Shown: in pieces, positions 53,956 through 64,000 of the stretch | How the letters are laid out: each line of letters starts with the position of its first letter | Position numbering within the stretch: position 1 is the first letter of the stretch | From: Salvia splendens | Lineage: Eukaryota > Streptophyta > Magnoliopsida > Lamiales > Lamiaceae | Reading direction: 5' to 3' | NCBI RefSeq assembly: GCF_004379255.2 | Contig: NC_056040.1 | Coordinates: 32,144,852-32,208,851 of the forward strand | Length of the DNA stretch: 64,000 nt | The notes under the pieces: generated by a model | Told to the model about the DNA's origin: nothing | The model's database searches: none | What the model saw: the letters and a program-made list of their open reading frames with translations, nothing else | Position numbers and translations under genes: made by a program

Positions 53956-54645
53956 TGTTACGGACGTTCTCCGTAACGAGGCCGGATAGCGTGATCGGGT
54001 CCGTCGATTGAGGCCTACCTCCAATCTCGCCGATATTCCGCTGACGCATCGGCCCCAATTGCAGTGTTTCAGTCACCGGCACTTCGGACTCCATTAGATT
54101 TCGTTTTCACAGATAATGATGAGTTTCGGGATGAAAGAATATGGAGGATTAGGTGTGGCCGTGGTGGTGGAGCTGCGGCTGATTGTTTTTCTTTCTTTTT
54201 TTTTTCTTTTTTTTTCGACGGGGGCTGGGAAATAATTTGGGGGATACGGATGAACGAAGACGGAGGATGAGCTCTCAATGAAAGCACCAGTTGTTACGGA
54301 CGTTCTCCGTAACGAGGCCGGATGGCTAACTTCTCGGAGAGATAAGGTGATCGAACCTTCGACGTTCTCGAAAGATAGACCACGGATTGCTGATTTTCGG
54401 ACGTTCTCCGACGAACAACAATTGGGAAACGAAATATGATATTCTTGTTACTCAAGACAAGTTTGTGGAAAATAATATATTCATTGAATCATTAAAATGA
54501 TAACAACCTAGCCCTATTTATAATACTAGAATACTAGCTTAGGGAACAAGAAAACAAGATACGAAAAGATACTATGAATCAAAAGATAACTAAACAAAAG
54601 ATATGGAAGATAAAATATATCTAAACTAAAGGACTACTCGTATCA
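53956..54645 (-). mobile_element. miniature gypsy-type LTR element (internally deleted)
   Basis: Five-base TSD GGTAC at 53951-53955 and 54646-54650. Right LTR 54292-54645 (354 bp, TGTTACGGACG...CGTATCA). Minus-strand PBS-like TGGTGCTTTCATTGAGAGC next to it (54272-54290). About 300 bp of leader and possible gag start on the minus strand (MESEVPVTETLQLG from 54094). The left LTR is reduced to about 31 bp (GTTACGGACGTTCTCCGTAA...). Minus orientation. TATAAATAGGG in the LTR near 54520. Confidence 0.8.
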
Positions 54646-54957
54646 GGTACAAATGGAAATCTTTGTTATACTCAAGCTGCAATACTCACAAACGAAGCAT
54701 AAGAGATGTTACAAAATTCACAGGAACACCCAATCAGCGGCAACTATGGCAAACCTTAAAAAGGAATTCCATCCCTTTTCTTGTGTAATGGTAAATGGCA
54801 AACCAAACATATCTATAGAGTATATTAAAGGTCCCCTATAAATGGGCTGATATTTTTCATTTGTTAATGGGCTGAATTTATAGTAAAAAGTTTAAATTTT
54901 AAGTGGCAATATTTAACTGCCCAAAATTAAATTCACAGATAAATATGATCTTTTATA

Positions 54958-55188
54958 CTCTCTCCGTCCTATAGAAATAGACCATTTAGGACTGACACGA
55001 GTTTTAATGCATTATTGGTAAAGTAAGAGAGAATGAGAAAAAATAATTGAAATTATGTAGTGGATAGTGGGACCCGTAAATGATAAAGTAAAAGAAAAGG
55101 ATAAAAATGTTACCTTGAATAGATATGAACTATTTTTATGAGACGGATAAAAAAGGAAATATGACATATTTCTATGGAACGGAGGTAG
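54958..55188. mobile_element. Stowaway-like MITE
   Basis: CTCTCTCCGTCCTATAGAAATAG...ATTTCTATGGAACGGAGGTAG, TA at 54956-54957 and 55189-55190. Confidence 0.8.
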
Positions 55189-55190
55189 TA

Positions 55191-56777
55191 TATTCCTAAA
55201 CTACTGAAAGGGAGACAATTTTGTGATATTGTTTCAGAGGTTAAAGATTCATAAAACACTACACATAATAATGATAATAAAATTAATAATATGTTATTTT
55301 GTTCAGCTATGAATTTTAATAAAATACTCCTATTGGGTAGATACAAAAGAAAAGTATTTCATGTAAGGTAGATGTCGCACTTAGATTTTAAGAAATGTTG
55401 TTTTGTGTGTGAAGTAGAAAGAAAAAATATATTTTTTTATATTAATGTGAGTGAAAATTTTCCAAAAATAAAACATGACATTTTTATTAGATAAATTAAA
55501 TAGGAAAGTGTGACATCACCTTCGGACGACAGGAGTACTATAAGATACAAATAATTTGCGTATTGAAATGATCAATTATCACCCTTTGACAAATTATGAG
55601 TAGTGATGTGAAACAACTTTCTATGGTATTGTTCGGCCGTTATGACTCATTATCTTATAATTATTTATGTAGGATTGTATAGTTGGAAGAAAGTGAGTTA
55701 TGACTTGGTATCATATGATTATTCATTAAAAATTAAATTGTGATATTCAAATCATGAATCAAACATATAATACATATTTAATCATATGAGATATAATCTT
55801 TTAAATTAAACGTGCTTATATATATTGTTAAGTAAATTAAAAAATTATGTATATGTTGTAACTTGTTGTATATCATTCTCGTACCCAAACTCAAAAGTCA
55901 CGAATCCGGATTCATCAAACCCTGTTTTGGTCAAATACTATAATTTCTCAACTAAAAAACATGCGTTTGACTTGACTTTAGTTGACTTGAAGCTTCCTTC
56001 AAAATTACAAGACATTTCCACATTTATTCCTAAGAAGTTTCCAATCATTGTTTAGGAATATAGGAAGAGAGTCTCTCTCTGGTGAAATATACACCTAAAT
56101 TAATACAATATCTGGGTTTGTTTCGTGTGAAACTTGACTTTTAAAACTCGTGTGAAACTTAAACTATTATCATATTAAAATTGTTCAACACGCTGTAGCG
56201 TGGACTCAGTGTCGTTACTTTGGTCAAATTATATTCTAAGTTGTTTATTTTACCAACTACTGTAAAACAATGTGTATTCGATGTCTGACTTTGTAATAGA
56301 AAACGAGAAACTATATATTATACTAACAAAAAATAAAGAATATATATTATTGACGAAAATATTAATGACTTAATATTGTCACAATTTGGAAACAAATATC
56401 ATGGATGGAATTAAGGGAAATGTGTAAATAGAGAAGTAAATGGAGAAAGAGAAATTTTTTCCTCTCCAAAGGATCAAGGAGGTAAATAGAGATATTAATA
56501 TAAGTGAAACAACTATCGTATTTACCACTTTTTCATAAAACTTTTTTCATAAAACTCTCTTTCCAGTGAAAATGGTTTTTGAGAAGGAATTTCCACAAGT
56601 GATGTATATGTATCATTGAAAGATAGAAGTATGGAATATGGGTAATGTTTTTAATTTGAATTTTGTAAAAATGGTTAAGAGTTAAATTACTGCTGATGTG
56701 AAATATTCGCATGGTATATAGTGAGAAAAGCCCAAAATTAATAGCTTAATTTTTGTGTTTTGACATGATTGATTACC
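55191..56777. other. AT-rich intergenic DNA, no gene recognised
   Basis: A further MITE remnant may lie at about 55370-55540 (ends ...GACGACAGGAGTACTA). A short plus-strand frame at 55825-56055 has no recognisable motif. Confidence 0.5.
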
Positions 56778-56779
56778 TA

Positions 56780-57031
56780 CTCCCTCCGTTCCATAATAGG
56801 AGTCATATTTGGTGTAGGTACGGATTTTTAAGATATGTAAAAATAGTGGGTTGGAAAAATTAGTGGAATATGAGGTTCACTTTTCTATATTGGTTTTATA
56901 ATAAAATGTGACTGAAATAAGTTAGTGAAATGTGAGACCTACCTATCATTTATAGTAAAAGTGAAGTGTGACTCTTATTGTGAGACGTACTAAAATGATA
57001 AAATGTGACTCTTATTATGAGACTGTGGAAG
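56780..57031. mobile_element. Stowaway-like MITE
   Basis: CTCCCTCCGTTCCATAATAGGAGTC...CTCTTATTATGAGACTGTGGAAG, TA at 56778-56779 and 57032-57033. Confidence 0.75.
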
Positions 57032-57033
57032 TA

Positions 57034-59262
57034 TTTAAAAATGTATTGTGAGGAGCGATAATCTCAAAGATATGAGTACAAAGAATAACTCAGTCAAAAA
57101 GAATATAAATGGCGAAAAAACGTTAAGAGATAGTGCAAAAATCCATATGTCAAAATAATACTACTATCAATGTTCAAGGAATTTGGTGCTATTATACCTT
57201 TTTTAACTTTGAAGAGATATATTTATCTCTTCTTCACACAAAATTAGGTAAATATAGTCATTATTTTTTTACCCTTTTCTAATTTACCTTCTTTATTGAA
57301 ATTCACTACTTTTTATAAAGATTTGTTATTACCTTTTTTAAGAGATAAATGAGAAACATATATTCTTAGTTTATTTTTTTTCTTGGAGGAGTGTTATAAA
57401 TAAATATTTGATGATTAAGTGTATAGAGAATATCTTACAATATCAGTAGAATTGAACCAAACATATCATTTTTTATGTTGGGTTTGCAATCAATATTACA
57501 ATGTAACTAGTGTACCCCACAGTTATATACATATGTACTTTCAGCCTTTTTTAAAATTTTTAGTTCAATTTTATATTTATTTTATTTTTTTAGGTTTATA
57601 AATAATTTTCTTTTGCTTTGGAAGAGGCATTCGTATATTGTAGAATTTTCAAATAAATTGTAATGTCATTTTTGTGACTGCGTATATTGATAACTACTAT
57701 TTTAAAAATCGTTTAGTCAAGATGCATTTTATTTACGAGTTATTCAGTTCAAAATAACATTACAATGTTACTCCGAATGTATTTTAATAATATGAAAACT
57801 GATGTATATTTATAATATTGAAACGTAGTTGTATAGAAGCTGCCCGAATTTAATAAAACAATTGTAGCACTAGTCATTTTGTATTTATATAGGTTGGCTG
57901 CTACCAACTTTGAATAAAGTTTGTTATTTCCACCCAATTGCCCTTATTCCTTCACTATCAAAATAACGTTTGACATCTGACCAAAAAAAAAAAATAATAA
58001 CGTTTGACAACCCACGTGCAAATGACAAAATTACCTCCACATTAATTTTTTATGTGTTACAACTTACATAGAAACATCAAGGTTCCCACTACTACTTATA
58101 TAATTAGAAATACCCGCATTCTTATTGTGTTCTATAGTCAAATTTCTTTGTATTTTATTCAGACATATTTCTTCGGGCATTCATGTTAATTCCACTAATT
58201 CGAATCACTTTGGCTGCGTCAACATTCAATAAGCAATAATAGGTCGAAATTTTCAAGTTACAGCCATAGATAGATAGCATAAAATCTAAATTAATAAATC
58301 TAATTAGGCATTATTAAACTTCAATTGATACTAAAATTAATTTGGTTGGCAATAAAAGGTCAATCAATTAAGTAATGAACGAACTGCTCTATGGCACGTC
58401 TCCTGCCATAGCAATTATAGCACCCCCAAAAACTTAGGCTCGTGTTCAATCAATTCGAGATGTTCTTTATATTTATGATTTCAGCCACGACTCTCCTTTT
58501 ACTAGTCTCGTGATATAAACTGAAACGCTTGTGGTAGTCAAGTATTTTCTACTATTGAATAATTTATTGCGATAAATTAACGAACTCCATCACGCGGTGG
58601 GCTACCCTTGACTCTATTAATTTATGGTTTAAATAATAGGTTATATCGTGTTCATATTGGCATAAAATGGGCTGCGCCATTGAAACTAAATTAGGCCGTT
58701 TTTAATTTGGTTGTAGTTAGTGCCATGTAATGTAATATTAGGTTGTTATTAACCATCTTGACCCGTCTATAAAAATTGCTCATTCTATTTTTCGATAACT
58801 TATTTTTCTTTAATTTTAATAAGGTAAGTCCTATTATCTACTAATAATATCCCAATTACTTTTTATTTCTATCTCTCTTACTTTACTAATTGTACATTAA
58901 AATTCGTACCTAACCAAAAGTACATATTCTTGTGGGACGGAGAGAGTATCAAAATACAGACTCTATTAAGTATTTAACATATACAAATTCTTAACATTAC
59001 TAAAAAAAGAGTGAAATAGATTGTGGAGTGCAAACTCGAGGTTCTTGGCCAGATCATCAATAGCTCGTGGAGTTCTTGAGAGTTCACTTTTGTATCTTGT
59101 AAATCAATCCAATGTTTCAATAGAATTTTATCCACTTTCCTCCATATAGTCGAACCACGTAATTGTTGTGTCTTCTCCAATCGATCGCACTTGTGGTTAC
59201 TAAACTAATAAACACAAAATACAAGAAATTTACATAAGATATTAGATGTAGGAGTAATTTCC
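57034..59262. other. AT-rich intergenic DNA, possible LTR fragment near its right end
   Basis: No gene recognised. 58970-59165 on the minus strand contains AATTACGTGGTTCGAC and an open frame, a phrase shared with the Tat LTRs (ATTACGTGGTTCGATTTACT), so it may be a decayed LTR end. A MITE end (TGGGACGGAGAGAG) is at about 58936-58949. Confidence 0.4.
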
Positions 59263-59265
59263 TTA

Positions 59266-59801
59266 GAGCATTAGCAATGGGGCGCCCTAAGGCGCGCCCT
59301 ATGGCGCGCCACATCAGCAGTTTTATCCTCCTACCTCCCCACCTGCAGTGGGGCGCCCTAAGGTGCGCCCTATGGCGCGCCACATCATCATTTTATTGTT
59401 TTGTTTAATTAATTTAACTGTTTTCAAATAACAAGTAACGAGTAAATAAAACACGGTCTAAATAACAAACGGCGAAGTTTTAATTATGTAAGTTTCGTAG
59501 TAATTATGTAATTGTAAGTTTCGAAAATGAAATCGAGTGAAATGAAATGTTACAAATGAACGGTATTTATAAAAAAACGAAACCGCGTGACATCGTCCGC
59601 GGTTGATCGTCCGCGACCTCCACAATGGGGCGGACGATGGCGCGGACGATGGCCATCGTCCGCGCTATCCTCCACGACCGAAGTATAGGGCGCGACTATT
59701 GTCCGCGCCCTATGGCGCGCACCCGCAATGGGTGCGGACGATGGATGGCGCGGACGATGCGCGCCATCGGGCGTGCCATCGTCCGCCCATTGTGGATGCC
59801 C
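59266..59801. mobile_element. GC-rich Harbinger-type MITE with internal terminal duplication
   Basis: GAGCATTAGCAATGGGGCG...CGCCCATTGTGGATGCCC, TSD TTA at 59263-59265 and 59802-59804. 536 bp. The first ~46 bp (GCAATGGGGCGCCCTAAGGC...) recur at about 59345-59390. The right half is dense in GCGGACGATGG/CATCGTCCGCG, both orientations. No coding capacity. Confidence 0.8.
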
Positions 59802-59804
59802 TTA

Positions 59805-60238
59805 GAGACTAATGGTAAGGGTCAGGATCGTTTTGTGAGAGGGCATTGGGCAGATGGGCTGCAAGGCGATTGGGGATGATGAACATGCATGCATACGACG
59901 GTGTGAGAGAGAGTGGGATGGCTACACTTTGTGTTGTAGTATATGTGAGGAGTGTAAAGAGGTTAGTTATTTTTTATACAATATTAAATATTTTACTTCA
60001 TCCTTGGTCCAAAGATACTTGACTTGTAGTATTTTATTTTGGATTGTTCTATGTTAATTTAGTTATTTTGGTTTTGAGTACAAACAATACATTTAATTCT
60101 TCGTATTTTATTTTTCTCATACTTTTTTTTATCTTCATTTTTGTTCTACACTTGTTCTCATACTAAAAGAAATGTGAGATGAAGGGAATAATTTGATATT
60201 ATGAGCGTTTTTCTGAAAATGGCCCCCAAGATCTATTG
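59805..60238. other. intergenic, no gene recognised
   Basis: Nothing with a recognisable motif. Confidence 0.5.
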
Positions 60239-60346
60239 TCCCTCCGTCCCACTCTAAGTAGAGCATTTCTATTCCAGCATAAGATTTTATAGTGTTATTT
60301 TGTGAATAAAGTAAGAGAGATGGAAAAAATAGAGAGTGATGTTTCT
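60239..60346. mobile_element. left half of a Stowaway-like MITE cut by the LINE
   Basis: CCCTCCGTCCCACTCTAAGTAGAGC terminus without a right partner in the window; the sequence is followed by a T-run and LINE 3' DNA. Confidence 0.6.
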
Positions 60347-61173
60347 TTTTTTTGGTGTTTAAATAAATCAAATAAAATAAATAGAAGTACAATCATAATT
60401 CGGGTATACCCGAGGGATACAACCAACTAGTCAAGCTAGCCAGCCGGGGTGGGGATAAACACAATACAACCGAAACTTGGGCATACCCAAGTGCTTATAT
60501 CAAGCCGGTGTACATCACAGACCAAACAAAGAGCTTATTCCTAGAAAGCCTAGGGATTAGACAAACGTCCTTGCCAAGTAGAGGTTTATAAGGAAACATA
60601 GGCATACCTATGTGGGGGCAGTCAGGGTCTACCCCCGAAACCACAAACAGGAACCCTCCAGCGGTAGAGGGCGGGCCTCTTTAAAACCTCTCGGGGCAAA
60701 ACCCATTAGGATAAATTCCCCAAGAGGAAAAAGAGTACCCTAAAGAGTGGGAGAGTGGGGGAGTGGACGACGTTGATAGAAATTGTGCATTTGAATCCTT
60801 ATCCCCTACCTTAAGTTTATTGTTTAAAAATAATGTTATACCGATGGTTTCGAAAAACAAGCGCCAATTATGCTTGAAGTGGTCCACTTTGGTGGGAGTG
60901 GACCACGCGGTGGGGTGGGACGATGAGGCGATAGAAGGACACACCATGAGAAAATAACCCATAGGCCGAGCGGGAACCCATGTCCAAACACACCAAGTCC
61001 CAGCCTCAGACCCTCGGGAGCCACCCTGTCAAGACGGTTTGGGCGCATCACATCACCGAAATCTCACAGTCGCAAATAAAAAAGCCATCCTACCATGGGG
61101 GAGACTCCAGTGGCAGTGGCATACACACACGACCAAGGCAAAAGCCTTGGGACCCATCTTATTACATTAAAAT

Positions 61174-62074
61174 TTAATGCCCAAGGGAAGATACAACAAG
61201 GTCTTCTGGAAACATTGAGTAGAGGGTGGCGTACGTAACCCTTTTAATCTCAAAAAGTAAATGGCCCGGATTGAAAGGTTTGGTATAAAAAATCAGCGCG
61301 TTCCAGGCTCTCCAAGTGAGACTTACCATTGCAGCGAGGGCTATCCATTTGGTTTTCTTTTTGACAGCTGACCCGAGCCTTTCCCGTGCCATCCATTTAA
61401 TAGCCCTCGGTATCATTGTGAGTGGTATTCTGATTCCTAACCATGTCTTCACATGATGCCAAATCCATCTTGTATTTTGGCACTTGAAGAAGAGATGTCC
61501 GGTAGATTCTGATTCCTAACCAAGTCTTCCCTTGATGGCTTGCCAGGTTGTGAAGGAGTACTTTGGCGGAATGTACCTTCCACACATGTTTTGGCCAAAA
61601 TTTACTCTCTCCCTTAGGCCAGAACCATTCACATGCCTCTGATGACCCCTTGGACTGGAACCATGCCCGAGCAAAGATGCCACTTCTGCTCTCGTCATAC
61701 TCTGAAGCATTCTATCTCAAGTGGCAAGAATTGATTTGATAATGGGTGCGTCTTTTTTTCTTGCATTCTAGTCCCATAATTCTATTCTTCCAATATACAC
61801 ATTGTGCACCCACTTAATCCACAATGAATCCTTTTCGGAGAAGATGTTCCAAAGTACCTTTGCAAGGAGTGTTGTGTTCCATTCTTTAAGGTTGCGGAGA
61901 CCCAGTCCGCCTTCCTCCTTAGGCAGACAAAGATCACGCCATGTAATTGGTGCTTGCTTTGATCCCCAAAGGATTTGCCTTGCCAGTCGAGTGATACGGT
62001 CGACGACCAACCCAGGTAGGGGGGAACACTTGGAGCCAATAACACTCAACCCCTTGCAGGACAGACTTAATAAG
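61174..62074 (-). pseudogene. LINE ORF2 C-terminal part (zf-RVT region), broken
   Basis: In successive frames on the minus strand: LPGLVVDRITRLARQILWG, ITWRDLCLPKEEGGLGLRNL, KVLWNIFSEKDSLWIKWVH; after frame changes PPKYSFTTWQAIKGRL; then IPRAIKWMARERLGSAVKKK and LTWRAWNALIF. A phrase ATTCTGATTCCTAACCA(T/A)GTCTTC occurs twice (61425 and 61505), marking a local duplication with a shifted frame. Confidence 0.8.
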
Positions 62075-63112
62075 CTATGTTTGCCCCGCGTATGGTAGAA
62101 TCTTGTCCGTCCATTTCTTTGTGAGGGAAGTGATCTTGTCCACGAGAGGCGAGTAGTGTGCCGCTTTGAGCTTCATTGAGTTTAAGGGAACCCCAAGGTA
62201 CCTTATAGGTAGTTCTCCGATGGGGAACCCAAAGATTCTTATGATCTCCCCAAGTTGGATCCCATGTACTCCGGCCACAAAAATTTGGGATTTGTCCTGA
62301 TTAATCTCAAGGCTTGAACACCGTGAGTATTCCTCCATTGTTTTTGCCAGAATAGTTGTGGATCCGACGTCTCCCCTACAAAATAACATCAGGTCGTCTA
62401 CAAAGGATAGATGAGTGATACCCAGTGCCCCGCATTTGGCATGGAAGTTGAAGTCTTCGGTTGTGCGTCTAGCTAATAGCCTTGAGAGGTACTCGATGCA
62501 TAAGATGAAAAGGTACGGTGACATAAGATCACCTTGTCTAAGTCCTCTTTTGCCTGGGGAGAAACCATGTGGACTCCCATTAATCGCGATAGAGAAAGAC
62601 GACGTTGAGATGCACTCCATGAACCATTCAACGAACACCGGGTGAAACTTAAGTCCACACCTGACATCTCTCAAAAAGTCCCAGCTGATTGTGTCGTAAG
62701 CCTTTCTAAGATCAATTTTGTCTGCACATCGGGGTGTCGACCTCTTTACCATGTAGCCTCGTAACATCTCTTGAGCCAGGTAGATGTTGTCTATTATACT
62801 GCGACCAGAAATGAAAGTAGTGTTGAATCTTCTTAACAATCGGTGACTATTGAAAAATTCCTTAACGGCTTCGGTAACATCTTTCCCGACAATGTCCCAA
62901 GATTTCTTATAAAAAACTGCAGTGTATCCATCCTGGCCTAGGGCCTTGTCATTGTCGATGTTGTAGACCGCCTCTTTGATTTCTTCATCGGTAACAATCT
63001 TAATGAGATCCCATGATTCTTCCATACTAAGTGTGTAGCCGCTTTGGAGTATCTCAATGCTGATAGGTTCGGTCTCCTTATTGACTCCGAACAAACCCGA
63101 GTAGTAATTCAC
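62075..63112 (-). pseudogene. LINE reverse transcriptase with in-frame deletion
   Basis: NYYSGLFGV, IDNDKALGQDGYTAVFYKKS (finger region), then HRLLRRFNTT joined directly to FISGRSIIDNIYLAQE. About 50 residues normally between these (including the LIPK and RPIS motifs) are missing without a frame change. KIDLRKAYDTISWDFL, GLRQGDLMSPYLFIL, and the active site THLSFVDDLMLFCRGD follow, then INQDKSQIF and IRYLGVPL. The frame stops at GQT-stop-LIKSVLQG. The deletion removes part of the fingers. Confidence 0.9.
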
Positions 63113-63148
63113 TAATGTATCAATGATCTCTCTCGGGCCCCTTATTAC

Positions 63149-64000
63149 CTAGCCATTGTCCCCACACACGAAGGCGACGTAATTGAGGGCAATATTCTTG
63201 TTGACGAGTGAGTGGAAGAATGAAGTGTTGCGATCACTGAGAAGCAAATGTTTCAGTTTTGCTTTTTGGCTAAAGACTTGCCTCTCCCATAGACCCCAAG
63301 AATTTGCCTCTAATTTTAGAATTTTGATCCTTGCCTGCAATCCCCTATTGGAAGTGTCTGCATCAAGTTGGATCTGCAGCCTCTCGAGCTCATCAGTAGC
63401 ATTCTTTGCTCGAATTGAGATAAAGCTTGTCTCTTTGAAATTGAAGTTCTTAAGGTGCTGCTTGAAGGCCTTTCTTTTCCCGGCAAGGATATATTGGGCC
63501 GTGCCACTAAAGTTTTCCGTCCATTTTTCCTCCACTAAGGGGCCATACCCTGCATGGTTAGTCCAGAAATTAAAGAACTTGAAAGGTTTCGGGAATGATA
63601 CTATATCTTCAAAAAGAGTAGTGATTGCCGGGGAATGGTCCGAGTGTGCTCCAGTGGGACTAAATATAGTGGATGCCAGGAATCTTGAATCGTGCCATGC
63701 CGCATTGGCAAGAACTCGATCAATTTTGCTGAATGTTGTACCGTTTGTCCAGGTGAAATTGCACCCAGTATATGGTACGTCTGAAAGACCCAACAATGCA
63801 CAAGTGTCAATAGGGTCTTTCATTTTGTATTCTGTGGACACTCTGTCCCTTTTCCTTTCCTCTGGTGCCGTTACACAATTGAGATCCCCACTCACGAGCG
63901 CTGGTTGATCATCTCCAATGAACTCGATCAACGAGTCCCACATTGGTAGGCACTGAGTTGGGGAGTAGAGTCCATATACTAAAGAAAAATTGAAAAGGTT
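63149..64000 (-). pseudogene. LINE AP endonuclease, open to the window edge
   Basis: Reading in from the edge: VYGLYSPTQCLPMWDSLIEF, SGDLNCVTAPEER, CNFTWTNGTTFSKIDRVLAN, then GAHSDHSPAI with the catalytic SDH. A linker KHLLLSDRNTSFFHSLVNKN follows. A single TAG at 63149-63151 separates it from the RT, in the same frame (GDNG-stop-VIRGP). The N-terminal part of the endonuclease is outside the window. Confidence 0.85.

Larger units (their letters stand above)
60347..64000 (-). mobile_element. L1-type LINE, 3' end at left, 5' side beyond the window
   Basis: T-run at 60347-60354 (the poly-A tail on the minus strand), about 0.8 kb of 3' UTR-like DNA, then broken coding for a zf-RVT region, reverse transcriptase and AP endonuclease up to the right edge. 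The order endonuclease, RT, zinc-binding C-terminus is that of plant L1 ORF2. Non-LTR retrotransposon, copied by target-primed reverse transcription. ORF1 would be outside. Confidence 0.9.

Noticed and set aside
55825..56055. 76-codon plus-strand frame as a small gene
   Set aside because: No motif, AT-rich context, no splice or promoter signals I could defend.
60681..60962. 93-codon minus-strand frame as a LINE gene
   Set aside because: Located after the zf-RVT region, in the 3' UTR; no motif.

Overview
This window is plant nuclear DNA, almost certainly from a flowering plant: spliced genes with GT-AG introns, Tat-type Ty3/gypsy and TNT1-like copia retrotransposons, PIF/Harbinger, hAT and Mutator-like DNA transposons, Stowaway MITEs and an L1-type LINE. 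Nothing in it fixes the species (an asterid is a guess). No intact host gene, tRNA or rRNA was recognised.

The main result is that most of the first 35 kb is one dead host gene torn apart by transposons. Pieces of a CDPK-related kinase (CRK) lie in the correct order on the minus strand: the start codon and N-terminus at 35113-35167, the rest of exon 1 at 21760-22128, exon 2 at 20955-21075, a kinase-core exon at about 2080-2248, and later exons at 405-690 and 122-285. The gene runs off the left edge. All pieces carry frameshifts or stops. A ~2.6 kb gypsy-type LTR (22129-35112) split exon 1 and then took a copia element (22225-27024), an hAT (27474-31112) and a Harbinger element (32814-34794). 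The intron between exon 2 and the core exon took a Mutator-like element (4993-20564), itself entered by two Tat retrotransposons (5389-9121, 9443-20238), plus a Harbinger element (2563-4694). A Pack-MULE with a captured kinase fragment (752-1901) sits between later exons.

Tat-2 (9443-20238) looks complete and recent. Its 680-bp LTRs show no difference by eye and it has a 5-bp TSD. On the minus strand gag-protease and pol are in one frame, separated by a single UAG followed by CAA-UCA, the leaky context used by tobamoviruses. On the plus strand, antisense to gag-pol, lies a three-exon gene with GT-AG introns and its own promoter-like elements. Tat-1 has lost PBS, gag and pol but keeps this antisense gene with exons of identical length (one nonsense mutation).

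From 35.5 to 60 kb lies a transposon-rich intergenic region: a solo Tat LTR, two adjacent Harbinger elements that carry respectively only the transposase and only the Myb-like ORF1, a second copia inside a Stowaway MITE, a second copy of the gypsy-type LTR (48545-52585) with its own Harbinger insertion, further MITEs, and a 690-bp deleted gypsy element. From 60347 to the right edge is a LINE on the minus strand with endonuclease and reverse transcriptase remnants. Boundaries were fixed mainly from terminal repeats and target-site duplications read by eye.
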